The notes beneath the pieces were generated by a model. The model was not told the origin of the DNA. It was given only the letters and a program-made list of their open reading frames with translations, and made no database searches. From Buddleja alternifolia (Eukaryota > Streptophyta > Magnoliopsida > Lamiales > Scrophulariaceae), in NCBI GenBank assembly GCA_019426215.1, contig CM033391.1:16914708-16978707 (forward strand): a stretch of DNA of 64,000 nt. Direction: 5' to 3'. The position numbers were made by a program, and so were the translations under genes. Below are positions 48,105 to 59,692 of this stretch, one piece after another. How positions within the stretch are numbered: the stretch's first letter is position 1; each line of letters begins with the position of its first letter.

Positions 48105-48886
48105 GAAAAAGTTACATTTTTGGTCTTGTAACTATAGGGCCCTGACACTTTTCGTCCTATATATTCCTTTTTTTTTGGTTTCCCACTGGTTTCCCCACAT
48201 CATATTGGGTATGGGACTAATCCCGCTTCGCGGTACTGAGTCTGCCGCTAGCTTGAGGAGATTTGTCACTGAGGGGAGTCGAACACGCTCCCCACTCAAG
48301 AGCGTAGTGGTGCACAAACCACTACGCCAACCCTTCAGGTTTCGTCCTGTATATTCTATAGTTATACTTGTAGTCCTAAAATTGACACCCCCATTTTAAT
48401 TTTAGTTCTTTTTTCACCTTTTTGATCTTCAGTTACACATTTTGTCCTATTTAGCTAATTTTTTCTACACATTTGGTCTTACTACCGTCAAATTGAAAAA
48501 GTTACGGAAAAATTAATGGTCGGAACTTCGCATGTGCGGCGCACACTAGTTCAAATTATGAAGTAGAATTTTGCCTCTACCAACTCAATTTCAGCGAAGA
48601 AGGTGGAATTGAACTCAACCAAATATAGTTAAATCACGTGTGCGCCACATGTGCGAAGTTCCGACCATTAATTTGGCCCAAACGTTTTTCATTTTTCAAT
48701 TTGACAGTAATAGGATTAAATGTGCCAAAAAAAATTAGCTAAATAGGACTAAATGTGTGACTCGGGGACAAAACGGTTAAAAAGATGATTAAAATTGAAA
48801 TGCGGGGTGTCAATTTTAGAACTAAAAGTGTAATTATGGAATATACAGGACAAAAAGTGCCATCATCCTATAGTTAAAATTTTGCC
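48105..48886. mobile_element. Mutator-like MITE with 9-bp target duplication, host to a SINE
   Basis: AATTATTAT occurs at 48096-48104 and again at 48887-48895. Between them lies a long inverted repeat whose arms (about 48105-48560 with the SINE, 48640-48886) share ACACATTTGGTC-type words, TTTAGCTAATTTTTT and TTGACACCCC. Near the centre GGTCGGAACTTCGCATGTGC faces GCACATGTGCGAAGTTCCGACC. The 9-bp duplication fits the Mutator superfamily. There is no transposase. Confidence 0.78.
48168..48339 (-). mobile_element. tRNA-derived SINE
   Basis: On the minus strand it begins CCTGAAGGGTTGGCGTAGTGG, with a Pol III A box (TGGCGTAGTGG) near the start and a B box (GTTCGACTCCC) about 40 bases later. It ends in GGGAAACC plus a short A run. 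It is flanked by TTTCGTCCTATATATTCC and TTTCGTCCTGTATATTCT, an 18-bp duplication with two mismatches. This is diagnostic of LINE-mediated insertion. It is an insertion in one arm of the surrounding MITE. Confidence 0.86.
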
Positions 48887-48960
48887 AATTATTATTAAAG
48901 GATTGCGGCATGCTAATTAAATGAGATAATTACTCACACTTCACTTAGTGGCTACTGGCT

Positions 48961-49134
48961 GGGCTGTTTTATGCTGGGTCGAGACCATTGGTCTCGGCCT
49001 AGTTTTGGCCGTTGGATCACCAATAGGGGGGGGGGGGGGGTCATTTAGCAATTTAACCCCCCCCCCCTATTTGTTGATCCAATGGCCAAAGCTAGACCGA
49101 GACCAATGGTCTCGGTTCAGCATAGAATTTTCCC
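48961..49134. mobile_element. 174-bp foldback MITE with TACTGGCT duplication
   Basis: TACTGGCT flanks it exactly (48953-48960 and 49135-49142). The ends GGGCTGTTTTATGCTG and CAGCATAGAATTTTCCC pair, and the arms continue through CGAGACCATTGGTCTCGG, itself palindromic, to a G run of about 16 facing a C run of about 10. The whole unit can fold into one hairpin. Confidence 0.82.
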
Positions 49135-49690
49135 TACTGGCTAGTGTCATTACCGAAAAAATCCCGCTTTTGATAAAATTACCACGAGACCTCCTCCAAG
49201 ACATCCCCCGCTATTTGTTTTACTCGAAGGTGTAAAATGTACACTTTACCTCTACCGTTTCTAGCCAAAAAATAAAATTAAACTCGAAAATTAGGAATTT
49301 TATGGGGACACAAATATCCTTCAATTTAAAATTTTAAAATATATTAGTTTTTTTTATTATTTTCTTCTCTTCTCTCAACCATATGTTATATTCATATGTG
49401 TGTGAGTATATACATATACATAATCCACACACAATATAATACACACACACACACCAGAAACACATCAACACACACGAGTACGACAGTGAGGATTGGGCGT
49501 AGGGGTAGATATAGGTGAGTTGGGGGGCGGGCTCTTGGCGACGAGTTTGGGGTTGAGGGGGGGATCTGCGGGGATCTGGATGGCTTTGTTTGGGGGATTC
49601 AGAGCCGGGGCTGGCACCGGGTTTTTTATTTAAATAATACAAAATAAAAAAAATTCTCAAAATAATATTGTTTTGGAGGAATTATTAGAA
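49135..49690. other. Intergenic DNA with CA microsatellite
   Basis: (CA)n and TA-rich runs lie at about 49390-49460. No gene recognised; the apparent minus-strand ORF across 49334-49660 is low-complexity. Confidence 0.5.
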
Positions 49691-49984
49691 TAATACAAGA
49701 CGGCATGCATGACGACGTCTTCATACTTTTCTTTTCTTTTTTTATTAAGGAAAATAGACCATGTCGTCTTCTATTTTTTTTTCTTTTTTAATCACGAAAA
49801 ACAGAAGATGACATGGTACAAGTCGTCTTCTATTTTCCTTTTGTGAATGACGAAACCATGTCATCTTCTATTTTTATTTATTTTCCATGTCGTCTTCTAT
49901 TATTCTTTTTTTTAATGACGAAAAATAGAAGACGACTTGTAACATGTCGTCTTCTATTTTAGGGTTTAGGGTTTAGGGTTTTTT
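49691..49984. repeat. Array of short inverted GACGAC-type repeats ending in a telomere-like run
   Basis: Variants of AATAGAAGACGACATG appear at least eight times in both orientations (49700-49955), able to form overlapping hairpins. They are followed by three TTTAGGG-like units at 49957-49984. Dense subterminal repeats of this sort are seen in CACTA-type transposons, but no CACTA terminus was found here. Confidence 0.6.
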
Positions 49985-50453
49985 AGCAAAATGTTGTTTT
50001 TCATGTTTTTCCATATTGTTAATTCTTTATTGATATTTTAATTTTTTAAGTTCTCATTTTGTCATTAATTGTCATTTTTTATGACATTTAATTTTTTATT
50101 TTTACAAAATTATTGGTTATTATAATGATTGACTTTAATTTTAAAAAAAAATCTAATTTTATTTTTCACCTTTCATTTTCCAATATTTTTTTGTGCAAAT
50201 AATAAATTATTCAAGAGGTTTATTTAAAATAAAAATCATGATTGCCTAAAAATGTCCTCCAATACCACATGGATGTGGTCGCCTATCTCTAAGCTCTCTA
50301 ATTATTTATCCATCTTCATGAGCACGAGAAATATAATAGTGACGTTGCATTTAATGGGGTTGTGTTTTTTCATCATCACAAGTACTATCATTCAAATCAA
50401 TCTCATGCAGAGTTGATACAGTTGTCCCACTGGACTCTCCACGATCATGATAT
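49985..50453. other. Intergenic DNA, possible eroded coding remnant
   Basis: No firm gene. The minus-strand translation near 50240-50450 has short readable stretches between stops, suggestive of an eroded transposon protein that I cannot name. Confidence 0.35.
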
Positions 50454-51740
50454 TGTTGGGAAACGAAAATAAAACGTAGCGGAATAAAAATTGCTACGGT
50501 GGTCATCTCTGATTTTTCATATTCAAACTATAAATAAGGATTTACTCACTCGTTGAAGCGAAGTGGTTGGACTATAATCATCGTTTCTACAAATCTGAGT
50601 TTGCTTTGATTTCTCTGATCTGAGCAACAAATCAGTCACTGCATCTAAATGACCACGCCGGAATTCAAAGCAAAAATCTCCTTTCTCCTATGGTAGACGG
50701 CTAGAGAGAGAGAAAGAGAGAGATGGGAAATTTTGACTTGGTAGCTAAGTTGCAATGAGAGGCTAGGGTTAATTATTTCTACCAAGTTGTATTTATACTA
50801 CACAAGAATATAATAAGCCCATGAAGACCAAGTACCGGGTGTCCATATTGGATGCCTATGTAGGCGTGTACTAGCCTTCGGGCTAGTCCACCTACTTGTT
50901 CTAATTTCATTTAATTATTTAATATTATTATTTATCCAATAAATAATTAAATAAAAAATAAAAAAATATATTAATTCAATAACTAATCTATCAAAGAAAC
51001 TAATCAACTCATTAATATTATTAATTAATTAATTAGCTCGTGCAATGGCTAATTAATTATTTAATGACGATACCAAATACCGAAAAAAGTCCTTCAAGTC
51101 TAAATCATATTTCCCTTTGCAATTCCTTTAAGCGAGACTCTTTAGGTTCGTCTCAAAAGGCAATTGGGAGTAAACCAAAGGATATGGGTAACACCTAGCT
51201 AGTCACACGTGGCTCACATCGTAACCCAATTGAGAACGAATGAATTGGATCATTCCAAACCTTTCACGCTGTGAATATCGTATGAGTATAAATTCTTTAT
51301 TCTAATATCTTAGTCAAGTAAGAGTCACGGTTTAGTCAAATTCACAGTACTTGACCGTATGCACAAAAACATAATGAGTCGAGGTCACTTAGTATACTCT
51401 TGTGTCTAACACGAGCAACTCCATTGCTTTGGCCAAAGACTTTTGACCTCACTCCTTTTCCTGATGGCATAAGATATATGCTCACTCACTTATGAGAGAA
51501 TAAATTTTATTTTGTACATCAGTTAAGACTGCTACTTGACTATCAAGTTGCACTTCGAGTTCGACCCCACCGACAGGTGAATTGGGTCTAACAACCCTAA
51601 TGACGAACTTGATATTACAAATACATCTTCAATGTGATTTCTTAGGTCTAAGGTTCACGCGCACCTATCACAACTAATCAGTTTTGTCATTGACTGTCAT
51701 AGAGTGAAACCCATGCGATAGAACCAGTGCGAGTCGTGTT
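50454..51740 (-). mobile_element. Partial LTR E (Ty1/copia-type), interrupted by element C
   Basis: It begins TGTTGGGAAACG, a typical copia LTR terminus, and contains AACGTAGCGGAAT in the same relative place as GTAGCAGCGGAA in the LTR of element D. It therefore probably lies in minus orientation. At 51740 it is cut by the start of element C; the remainder would lie past the right edge. No internal region of E is visible. Confidence 0.65.
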
Positions 51741-53286
51741 TGTTAGGAATTTCATGTTAGATGTTTTGATGATGACAATTAGGACTTTATGTTAGACCCC
51801 AAAATATGTAAGTTTATTTTTATTTAGAAATTATGTATAAGCTTTGAAGCGTTAGATTTGTAATAGGCTTTATAGGTTTTGCTTTATTTTAGATTGTTAG
51901 GCTAAATAGTCTTAGGCTGAGCGTCTGATGAATTCTGAGTGAGCTTATCAGTAGTTTAGTTCGAAGACTCAAGCGTCTAAAATCTGAATGAAGATGAAGT
52001 TTCTAAACGTCCAAACGACCAGCTGTACCAAGCGTTACTTATAGGACAGAAGTTATTCAAGGATGAATGAGCGTCTACCAATGACTGATTTCACCTGAAT
52101 TTATTTCTAAGTCCAGAAGGAGTTTAATGCAAATATTCTCAGTGCATTAAGTGCCAATGGACATTTAATTCAAATGCATTAAATGCTGTGATAAGCTCTT
52201 TCGGACGTACGTAGAAGCCACCCTATTGGAATGTCGATTATTCACAGACTGCAGCACCAACTTTTGTGCAGCAGATTTTCAGGAAAAAAAACAAAAGCTG
52301 TTCACTCGCGGAAGTGAGAGACATGCGCCTGTGCATGTGTCAAACGGACATTTTTTTAAGAATGCCTATAAATAGGACTTCAACAACAAGCCAAAAATCG
52401 ATCAATTCCAAGCCAAATTGCTGTTGCATTGAAGTCTCATTCCTTAAACTCTCAGAAAAAGTCAGAATATTCAAGCAAACATTCTCTTTGCTTTTCTTCA
52501 ATTCCTGAGACAGTCAACCAATATTTCAAACATTCTTTTTGAAAAAACCCACATTACTATTGAGATATTCCCAAGTTGTTTGAACTTCATCAAAATCAAA
52601 CAAACCGTTTAGAAAAACTCCATCCAAGCCTCGCGATCTGTGTGAAGTCGAAGTTGGATACTTGCATTATTTCTGGGTGAAAGAAGTAAGAGGATTGAAG
52701 TGATTTGGAGCAGAAATCTGTGTGATCAAGGAGCTCAAGTCATCGACATCTATCTCTCCCTAATTTGTAGAAGATTCTGTGTGATTCTTTGAGAATCATT
52801 TTAATGGATTGCCTCCAAGTGTTAAAGGAGAAGAATGACGTAGTTGGGATTACACCACCCAACGAACCTTACAAATATTGTGTCATTTTCTTTACAGTCA
52901 ATTCTCTTATTTGTCATATCATTGCATAAATTAATTAAGTAAAACACAATCAAACGCTAAGCAACTAAGAAACAACTTGTGACGCTAAAGCTTTCAAAAG
53001 AGAAGACTCTAAAATTATTCGGCTGTGCTAACACTGATTAAAGAACTGAACGCTTAAACCTATTTGGTTAAAGTATTCAAATCTTAAAGTCTAAGTTAAC
53101 TTTCTAAAACAGTCTCCATTCGACGCTTAGCCTAAGCGTCTATACCTCAAGTAAACGCTCAGTTAAGCGTCTACATTTCAAGCGTCCAAAACCTTTTTAA
53201 TACAAAAATTTTTGAAGTCGAAAAAGACTTCAGGGTCTATTCAACCCCTCCTTCTAGACCCTTTCGTATGCCACTTGGGACCAACA
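51741..53286 (+). repeat. 5' LTR of element C
   Basis: Runs TGTTAGGAATTTCATG ... GGGACCAACA, 1546 bp, collinear with the LTRs of A and B in reverse. TATAAATAG at about 52367-52375 is the likely promoter box. Confidence 0.94.
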
Positions 53287-53288
53287 AG

Positions 53289-53300
53289 TGGTATCAGAGC
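53289..53300 (+). promoter_or_regulatory. Primer-binding site of element C (tRNA-iMet)
   Basis: TGGTATCAGAGC, two bases after the LTR end. Confidence 0.93.
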
Positions 53301-53651
53301 GGTTAAAGTTGAAACTTTAAAATTTTCAAGCATAACTGCTTGTTTAGATCCTTTTTTTCAAAATCTAGTTGCTCTTTCAAAAATTTTCGTTATGGCATTT
53401 GCTAAAGTTCCCAAACTGACTGAGTCAAACTATGACATATGGAAAGTCAAAGCATTTACATATCTATGTTCATGTGATGATGACATGTGCGATATTATTT
53501 CAGATGGGTCAATCAAAATATATAAAGTTATCACAAGAGCGCCTGGAGCCACGGAAGACACTCCGGATGGTTACGTTGAAAAACCAAAACAAGAATGGTC
53601 TCCAGATGAGCGTCGAAGAGCAAATTTGGACAATGTTGGTCGGAATGCTCT

Positions 53652-55795
53652 TGTTGGGTTGACTCATTCCCTCGGGTGGCTCGTAGCAGCGGAAATTAAA
53701 ATTTTACAAAAGGTAAACGTACAACCACCCGAAAACAGGAATATGGAATTGGTTCAATCGAATTTGATAAGGAGGTAAACGAAATTATACCTTTCGAAAA
53801 TTTTGTTTCACCTCGTACTTTAGATCTCAGCAATCCTGTGGTGCAAATCCACACAATTTCCCTTGGGTGAGAAATTGCCCGTCGTCTTTTCGTATCTCCC
53901 GATTTAGAGTGCTCCAAGCGTCGCACCTCTAAGATGTATCCACACCTCGTTCAAGTCACCAATCGTCTTCCCTTGCTTGCTAGACAACAAAACGATTCTA
54001 AGCTTAACTTAGGCTTGATTATATGAATGGTAGGAATATTTTCTAAGTCGTTTAATTCAACACATGAATATAACGACTTCTTGTTGGAAAGGGAGAGAGT
54101 GGTGGCCGATTTTTAGGTCTAGTGAGGGGGGCGGATTTTTTTAGCTATTATGATTAATTATTTTAGTCTTCTTCATCTCTTATTTAAAGGTGAAGATTAC
54201 CTAGAGTCCTATTAGGAAAAGGAAACTTCCTTTCTCCTAAACTCTCTAGTAATCCTCATCCTATGAAGACTTGGAGGAGGGGAAAACTCTTTTCCTCCTC
54301 CACCACATAAAAAACGCCCCCTCCCTTATCTTTAACTCATAAAATCGGCCAACACAAGTAAATTGGATTTAGGATTTAATTTTGACTTCTCAATTTAATT
54401 ATAGGCTCAACCCATCAACTAAATATAAGTCAAATTAAATCCAACCAACTAATTCCAACATTTATTTATTTAACTTGGGCTCCACCCAATTAAATAAAAT
54501 ACTTGGACTCTACTAGGTCCATTAATTTAATTAATTCTACAAGATTAATTAAAAGAGTAAAATTAATTGAATCCTTCAATTAATTTATATTTCATATTAG
54601 GAAAGTACTACACTTTCCTAATTCCCTCAATTTCCTCGAAATTGATTAATCACATCTATTCAAGCAGTGACTCTCTCGAGTTAGTGTGTGACCCCTTAGG
54701 CTCGTTTCTATCTAGTAGTAAGTACACCTTCCCACAGTGCTAGTGTACCTTCCTAAAATGGAAAGTACTAGATTAAATCAATCCTTTGATTTAATCAAAC
54801 CTCGAATTAGTCACCAAGCGAATTCTCGACACTTACAAATCGCGGTTGCCCATCTAGCATTGGGTCCCGAAGACCTAGATAAAGCAAAAGTAAAGATACG
54901 CCTTTTGAGATATTGATCCTCGCATAAGTAAGATCCCTCTATCTAATCTCCCGATTGAATCTAGAGAAGTGGCTAAGGTCGAAGCTCTATTAATTCAATA
55001 CTATGTTTCCCACGTTATGTGAAATTGACTTCGACTATCTAAACGAGGAAACCCCATGCCTCTTTAGATATCATATTTCGGCCGAAGATTCCTTAAGTCG
55101 ATTCACTATGTAACCATAGGAGATTAACCGACTGGCTAATGTCAGAGATAGATTCCTCTCGATTCTCACGTGCCTTACTACATAAGACGTGCATGTCTGA
55201 GTTTTCCCATATTCGATCATCTAAAGTGATCATGTAACAAATCAAAAACATGCACGGTTACGCATAAGACATCCAATGGAATCTTAGGTCCATAAGGATT
55301 ACTCTTATACTACAAGACCACTCGAAGTTCCACATTCGATTGGGAATCCATTTCAAGAACTTCCATGGGGTTGTTCAGTTCGCACATTACCACAATGGCA
55401 ACCCTCATATATGCATTGGCTTTCACCGTGCCAGTATCTATGGAACGAGATACACTTCTCTCAGAGTATGCATCATATGAGCAAGTCTTTTGGGTTGCAT
55501 TGATATCCCTTTATCTCGATGAACCCTTTCATGACTTGGAACAATGTTTAAAGATCATAGCCTTCTAGACATATTCCATCATTGCCACACCCAATGTGCA
55601 ATGATGTCCCATAGCTATGTGTGATCCTTCGGGACTTTATTCTAAGCTAAAGTAAAAACTAATTTAAGAATAAAGACATGCCACACATATAAAAGGAGAT
55701 TGACTTTATTTATAAGAAAACGATTGTTCAACTCTAGAGTTACTATTACAAAGAATGGCGCCCAATAATTGGTGCACCGGGCACTAACTCTAACA
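53652..55795 (-). repeat. 3' LTR of element D
   Basis: Runs TGTTGGGTTGACTC ... CTCTAACA, 2144 bp. It contains, on the plus strand (antisense to the element), an open frame MGLFSSHITTMATLIYAL at 55365 that is kept in the other LTR. A TTTAAATAA box is on the minus strand near 54180. Confidence 0.95.
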
Positions 55796-55806
55796 ATCTC
55801 CCACTT
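55796..55806 (-). promoter_or_regulatory. Polypurine tract of element D
   Basis: Minus-strand AAGTGGGAGAT abuts the 3' LTR, the expected plus-strand primer. Confidence 0.82.
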
Positions 55807-55809
55807 GCC

Positions 55810-58800
55810 CTAGCGCCAATTGCCCATGTACTTAAGGCCCATTCTTCCCAGATGTCCTTCAAATACTTTTTGGCTAAGGGGTTTGGTGAGTGGGTCCGCT
55901 ATGTTGTCCGCTGTGTCCCCGCGCTCCATTCGCACGTGGCCTCTTCCAATGATTTCTCGTATCAATCGGAATTTCCTCAGAACATGTTTGGATTTCTGAT
56001 GAGACCTCAGCTCTTTTGCTTGCGTAATAACCCCGTTGTTATCACAGTAGACCGTTACTGGATCCCCAACGGATGGAACGACACCCAATTCTTGGATGAA
56101 GTTCCTCATCCAAACAGCTTCTTTTGCAGCCTCATTTGCTACAATGAATTCTGCTTCAGTGGTGGAGTCGACTATGGTTGCTTGCTTGGAACTCTTCCAA
56201 CTAACCGCTCCGCCATTAAGCAGAAATACAAACTCAGAAACCGACTTCGAGTCATCCTTGTCGGATTGGAAACTCGAATTAGTAAACCCCTCTAATTCTA
56301 ATTCTCCTCGCCCCTATATCAAGAACAACTCCTTAGTTCTCCTCAGATACTTAAGGATTGTTTTCACTAAACTCCAGTGTGCCATGCTTGGATTCCCTTG
56401 ATATCAACTGCATGCACTCAATGCATAAGCTACATCGGGTCTTGTGCATATCATCGCGTTCATTATACTACCTATCACAGAAGCATAGGGAGTTTTGGAC
56501 ATTTTCACTCTTTCTTCCTCAGTCTTTGGGCACATAGACTTGGAAAGTGTGATGCCATGTCCTATTGGCAAGAATCGCTTCTTGGACTCTTCCATCTCAA
56601 ATATTTTGAGTACGCGATCGATATATGTAGATTGGGAGAGACCTAGCATCCTACTCGATCTATCCCTATAGATATTCATACCGAGTATGTAGGACGCCTC
56701 TCCCATATCTTTCATGGAGAATTTATTAGGGAGTCATACTTTAGTCGACTGCATCATCCCTACATCATTTCCAATTAGTAGGATGTCATCGACATAAAGT
56801 GTGATGAACGTGACTGCGCTCTCACTGTCTTTCTTATACACACATGTCTCTTCAACGTTTTGGACATATCCATACTTTTGTATGACAGTGTCAAAACATT
56901 TGTTCCAACTTCGAGAAGCTTGTTTAAGTCCATAAATGGACCTTTGGAGTTTACACACTTTGTGTTTGCTCCTTTTGGATGTAAAGCCCTCTGGCTGTTG
57001 CATGTAAATCTCTTCCTTAATTTCTCCATTGAGGAATGCAGTCTTTACATCCATCTACCATATTTCATAATCAAAATATGCAGATATAGCAAGCATAATC
57101 CTAATGGATTTCAGCATAGCCACTGGCGAGAAGGTTTCCTCATAGTCAATCCCTTGTCTTTGAGTAAATCCTTTTGCCACGAGGCGAGCCTTATAGGTAA
57201 CTACCTCTCCATCGACTCTAAGCTTTCGCTTGTAGACCCACTTACAGCCAATGGGCTTGATGCCCTCAGGTTGGTCAACCAAGGTCCATACCTTGTTGGA
57301 GTACATGGAGTCCATTTCGGATGTCATGGACTCTAGCCATTTTCTCGAATCAATGTCAGACATTACACTCTTAAAACTCTTCGGATCAGAGTCTAGAGGA
57401 GGATCTTGAGTACCCTCCCCTAGCAATAGGTCTAGCCATCTTTCAGGCTCCTTTGGGATCCTCTTTGATCTCCTCAAAGGTTGTGTGTTTTCGGTGGGTG
57501 CCTCTGATGTAGCCTCGTTGGTGTCGGGTGGGTTAATTTTTATTTCTTAACTTGATCTATTCTCATGGACCTCATCAAGTTCTACAGCCTCGCCTTTTCT
57601 ATCTAGAAGGTGACCCCTCTCCAAGAAATTGACATTTCTCGAAACAATAACCTTTTGTTCCGTTGGGCTGTAGAAGTAATATCCAACAGTTTCCTTTGGA
57701 TATCCTACAAAATAGCACAAAGAGGACTTGGGGTCCAATTTGTCTCCTACTAAATGCTTTACATAAGCTGGACACCCCCATATTCTCAAATGATTATATG
57801 AGGGCGTCTTTTCACACCAACTTTCATATGGGGTATTGGGCACCGTCTTACTAGGCGATCTATTCAACAGATAGACAGCCGTTTCTAGAGCATAGCCCCA
57901 CATGGACTTAGGAACTTTAGTGAAACTCATCATGGATCGAACCATATCAAGTAATGTTCGATTCCTACGCTCTGCTACCCTGTTATGTTGAGGTGTGTCG
58001 GGCGGTGTCCACTGTGAGAGAATTCCATTCTCTCTAAGATAATCACGAAACTCGATGGACAAGTATTCTCCTCCTTGATCCGATGGAAGAGCCTTAATAC
58101 TTCTACCAAGTTGTTTCTCTACTTCATTTCTGAACTCCTTAAACTTCTCAAAGGATTCAGATTTATATCTCATAAGATATAAGTAACCATACCGTGAATA
58201 ATCATCGGTAAAAGTTATGAAGTAGTTTTGGCCACCATGAGTGCTCACACTCATTGACCTGCACACATCCGTATGGACCAAGTCCAATGGTTTTGTGGCT
58301 CGTTCCGCTTTCCCCGAAAACGATAACTTGGTCATTTTTCCTTTTAGACATGATTCGCAACTTGACAATTCATCTAAGTCATTGATATCTAAATGTCTTG
58401 CCAATGTTCGAACTCTTTCTTTGGAAATATGTCCAAGTCTCTTGTGCCACATTTGTGCGTTTACTTGATTATCTTGTTTACGTTTGTTACTTTGTTAAAT
58501 ATTGAGATTGGAAATTATTGGGGATATAGTATACATTCCATCCTTCATTTTCGATTCTATAATAAGAGACGATTCATAAAACAGAAGTAAACTTTTATTA
58601 CCAATCTCAAAACAATATCCTTCTCTATCCAAAACCGGAATCGAGATAATATTTTTTATTATTTCAGGAACAAAATAAACGGAATGTAAAACTAATTTCC
58701 TATTTCCTAACTCTAAGTAGATCGTCCCCATGGCTTTGGCAGCAACCAATGCTCCATTCCCCATCCGCAGGGTCATGTCTCCTCTACTTAGCTCCTTGGT

Positions 58801-58965
58801 TCTTTTCATTACCTACAAATCATTGCAGATATGAACACCGCATCCAGTGTCAAGAACCCAAGAAGTATTGTTAATAGTAAAGTTAACTTCAACAAAGAAC
58901 ATACCTTGAGCCGGAGGCTCTTTGCAGTTCCTTTGCCAGTGCCCAACTTTCCCACATTTATGGCA
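55810..58965 (-). pseudogene. pol: pol of element D (protease, integrase, RT, RNase H), one frame with several stops
   Basis: A single frame runs from the CCHC knuckle near 58965 (CHKCGKVGHWQRNC) to the stop at 55810. In order: protease (LDTGCGVHIC), GAG-pre-integrase (WHKRLGHISKERV ... CESCLKGKM), integrase core ([29 protein letters not shown]), RT (CKWVYKRKL, MDVKTAFLNGEI, YGLKQASRSW, LYVDDILLIG) and RNase H (STTEAEFI, YCDNNGVI, NIADPLTKPL). In-frame stops occur after the knuckle, at 58495, 57547, 57055 (Gln to TAG before MDVKTAF), 56734 and near 56402. The Asp-Gln-Gly of the integrase reads PSDQGGEY where Arg is usual before Ser/Asp. It ends 14 bases from the LTR. Confidence 0.93.
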
Positions 58966-59692
58966 ATTATCAGACTTCTCAGACTTTGGCTTTTCAACTT
59001 CTTCGCACCACCTTTACCTTTCAGCTTCTTAGTTTTATTCTTCTTCTTGTTGCCCTTCTTGGCTTTAGAAGAGGAATTCATAAGAAGCACCGGTTTATTC
59101 TTCTTGATGGTGCATTCAGCAGTTATCAACATGTTCAACAATTCATTCAATGAAGCATTCAAGTTGTTCATGTTGAAATTGATGACGAATTGATCATATG
59201 ACTTTGGGAGAGATTGAAGCACAAGGTCGACACAAAGGTCTCCGTCGAGTAGCACATCCAAATCATTCATCTTATGAATTAATTGGATCATTTTAAGGAC
59301 GTGCTCACTCACATATGCCCCTTCATTCATCCTTGCTCTAAATAGTTGTTTTGATATATCATATCGTTCTCTCCTAGTCCTAGTACCGTAAAGCTCTTCT
59401 AAGTGGTCGATGACTTCCTTTGCCATTAGCATATTTTTATGTTGCTTTTGCAACTCATTTGACATAGAAGTCATGATGATGCATCTAGCTTGGATGTTAT
59501 CATCCGACCACAGCTTTGCGTACTCTCTATCCTCATCACTGCTTTCATCGTTAATCTCCGGCTGTATAGCTGTCAGGATATAATCCTTCCTTTCATATTG
59601 AAGAACGATTTTAGGTTTCTAAGCCAGTCCGAAAAGTTTGGTCCGTTCAGTTTGTTGGTTTCAAGAATTGTATAAAGAGGATTTTTAGCCAT
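58809..59692 (-). pseudogene. gag: gag of element D, two frameshifts
   Basis: The ATG at 59692 gives MAKNPLYTILETNKLNGPNF, a copia gag start. A one-base loss near 59610 shifts the frame, and the reading resumes as MTSMSNELQKQHKNMLMAK (59474). The UBN2-type capsid follows (VIDHLEELYGTRTRRERYDI, VLQSLPKSYDQFVINFNMNNL) with a Lys-rich linker. A second shift near 59000 puts the CCHC knuckle in the pol frame. Confidence 0.88.

Noticed and set aside
48301..48338. tRNA gene on the minus strand
   Set aside because: A and B boxes are present, but no full cloverleaf is visible, and the target duplication and A-tail show a SINE.
48103..48399. 98-codon plus-strand ORF
   Set aside because: It runs across MITE arm, SINE and their junctions.
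49961..49984. True telomere
   Set aside because: Only three units, in the middle of the sequence.
50240..50450. C-terminal remnant of a DNA-transposon protein on the minus strand
   Set aside because: A few readable residues between stops; too little to assign a family.
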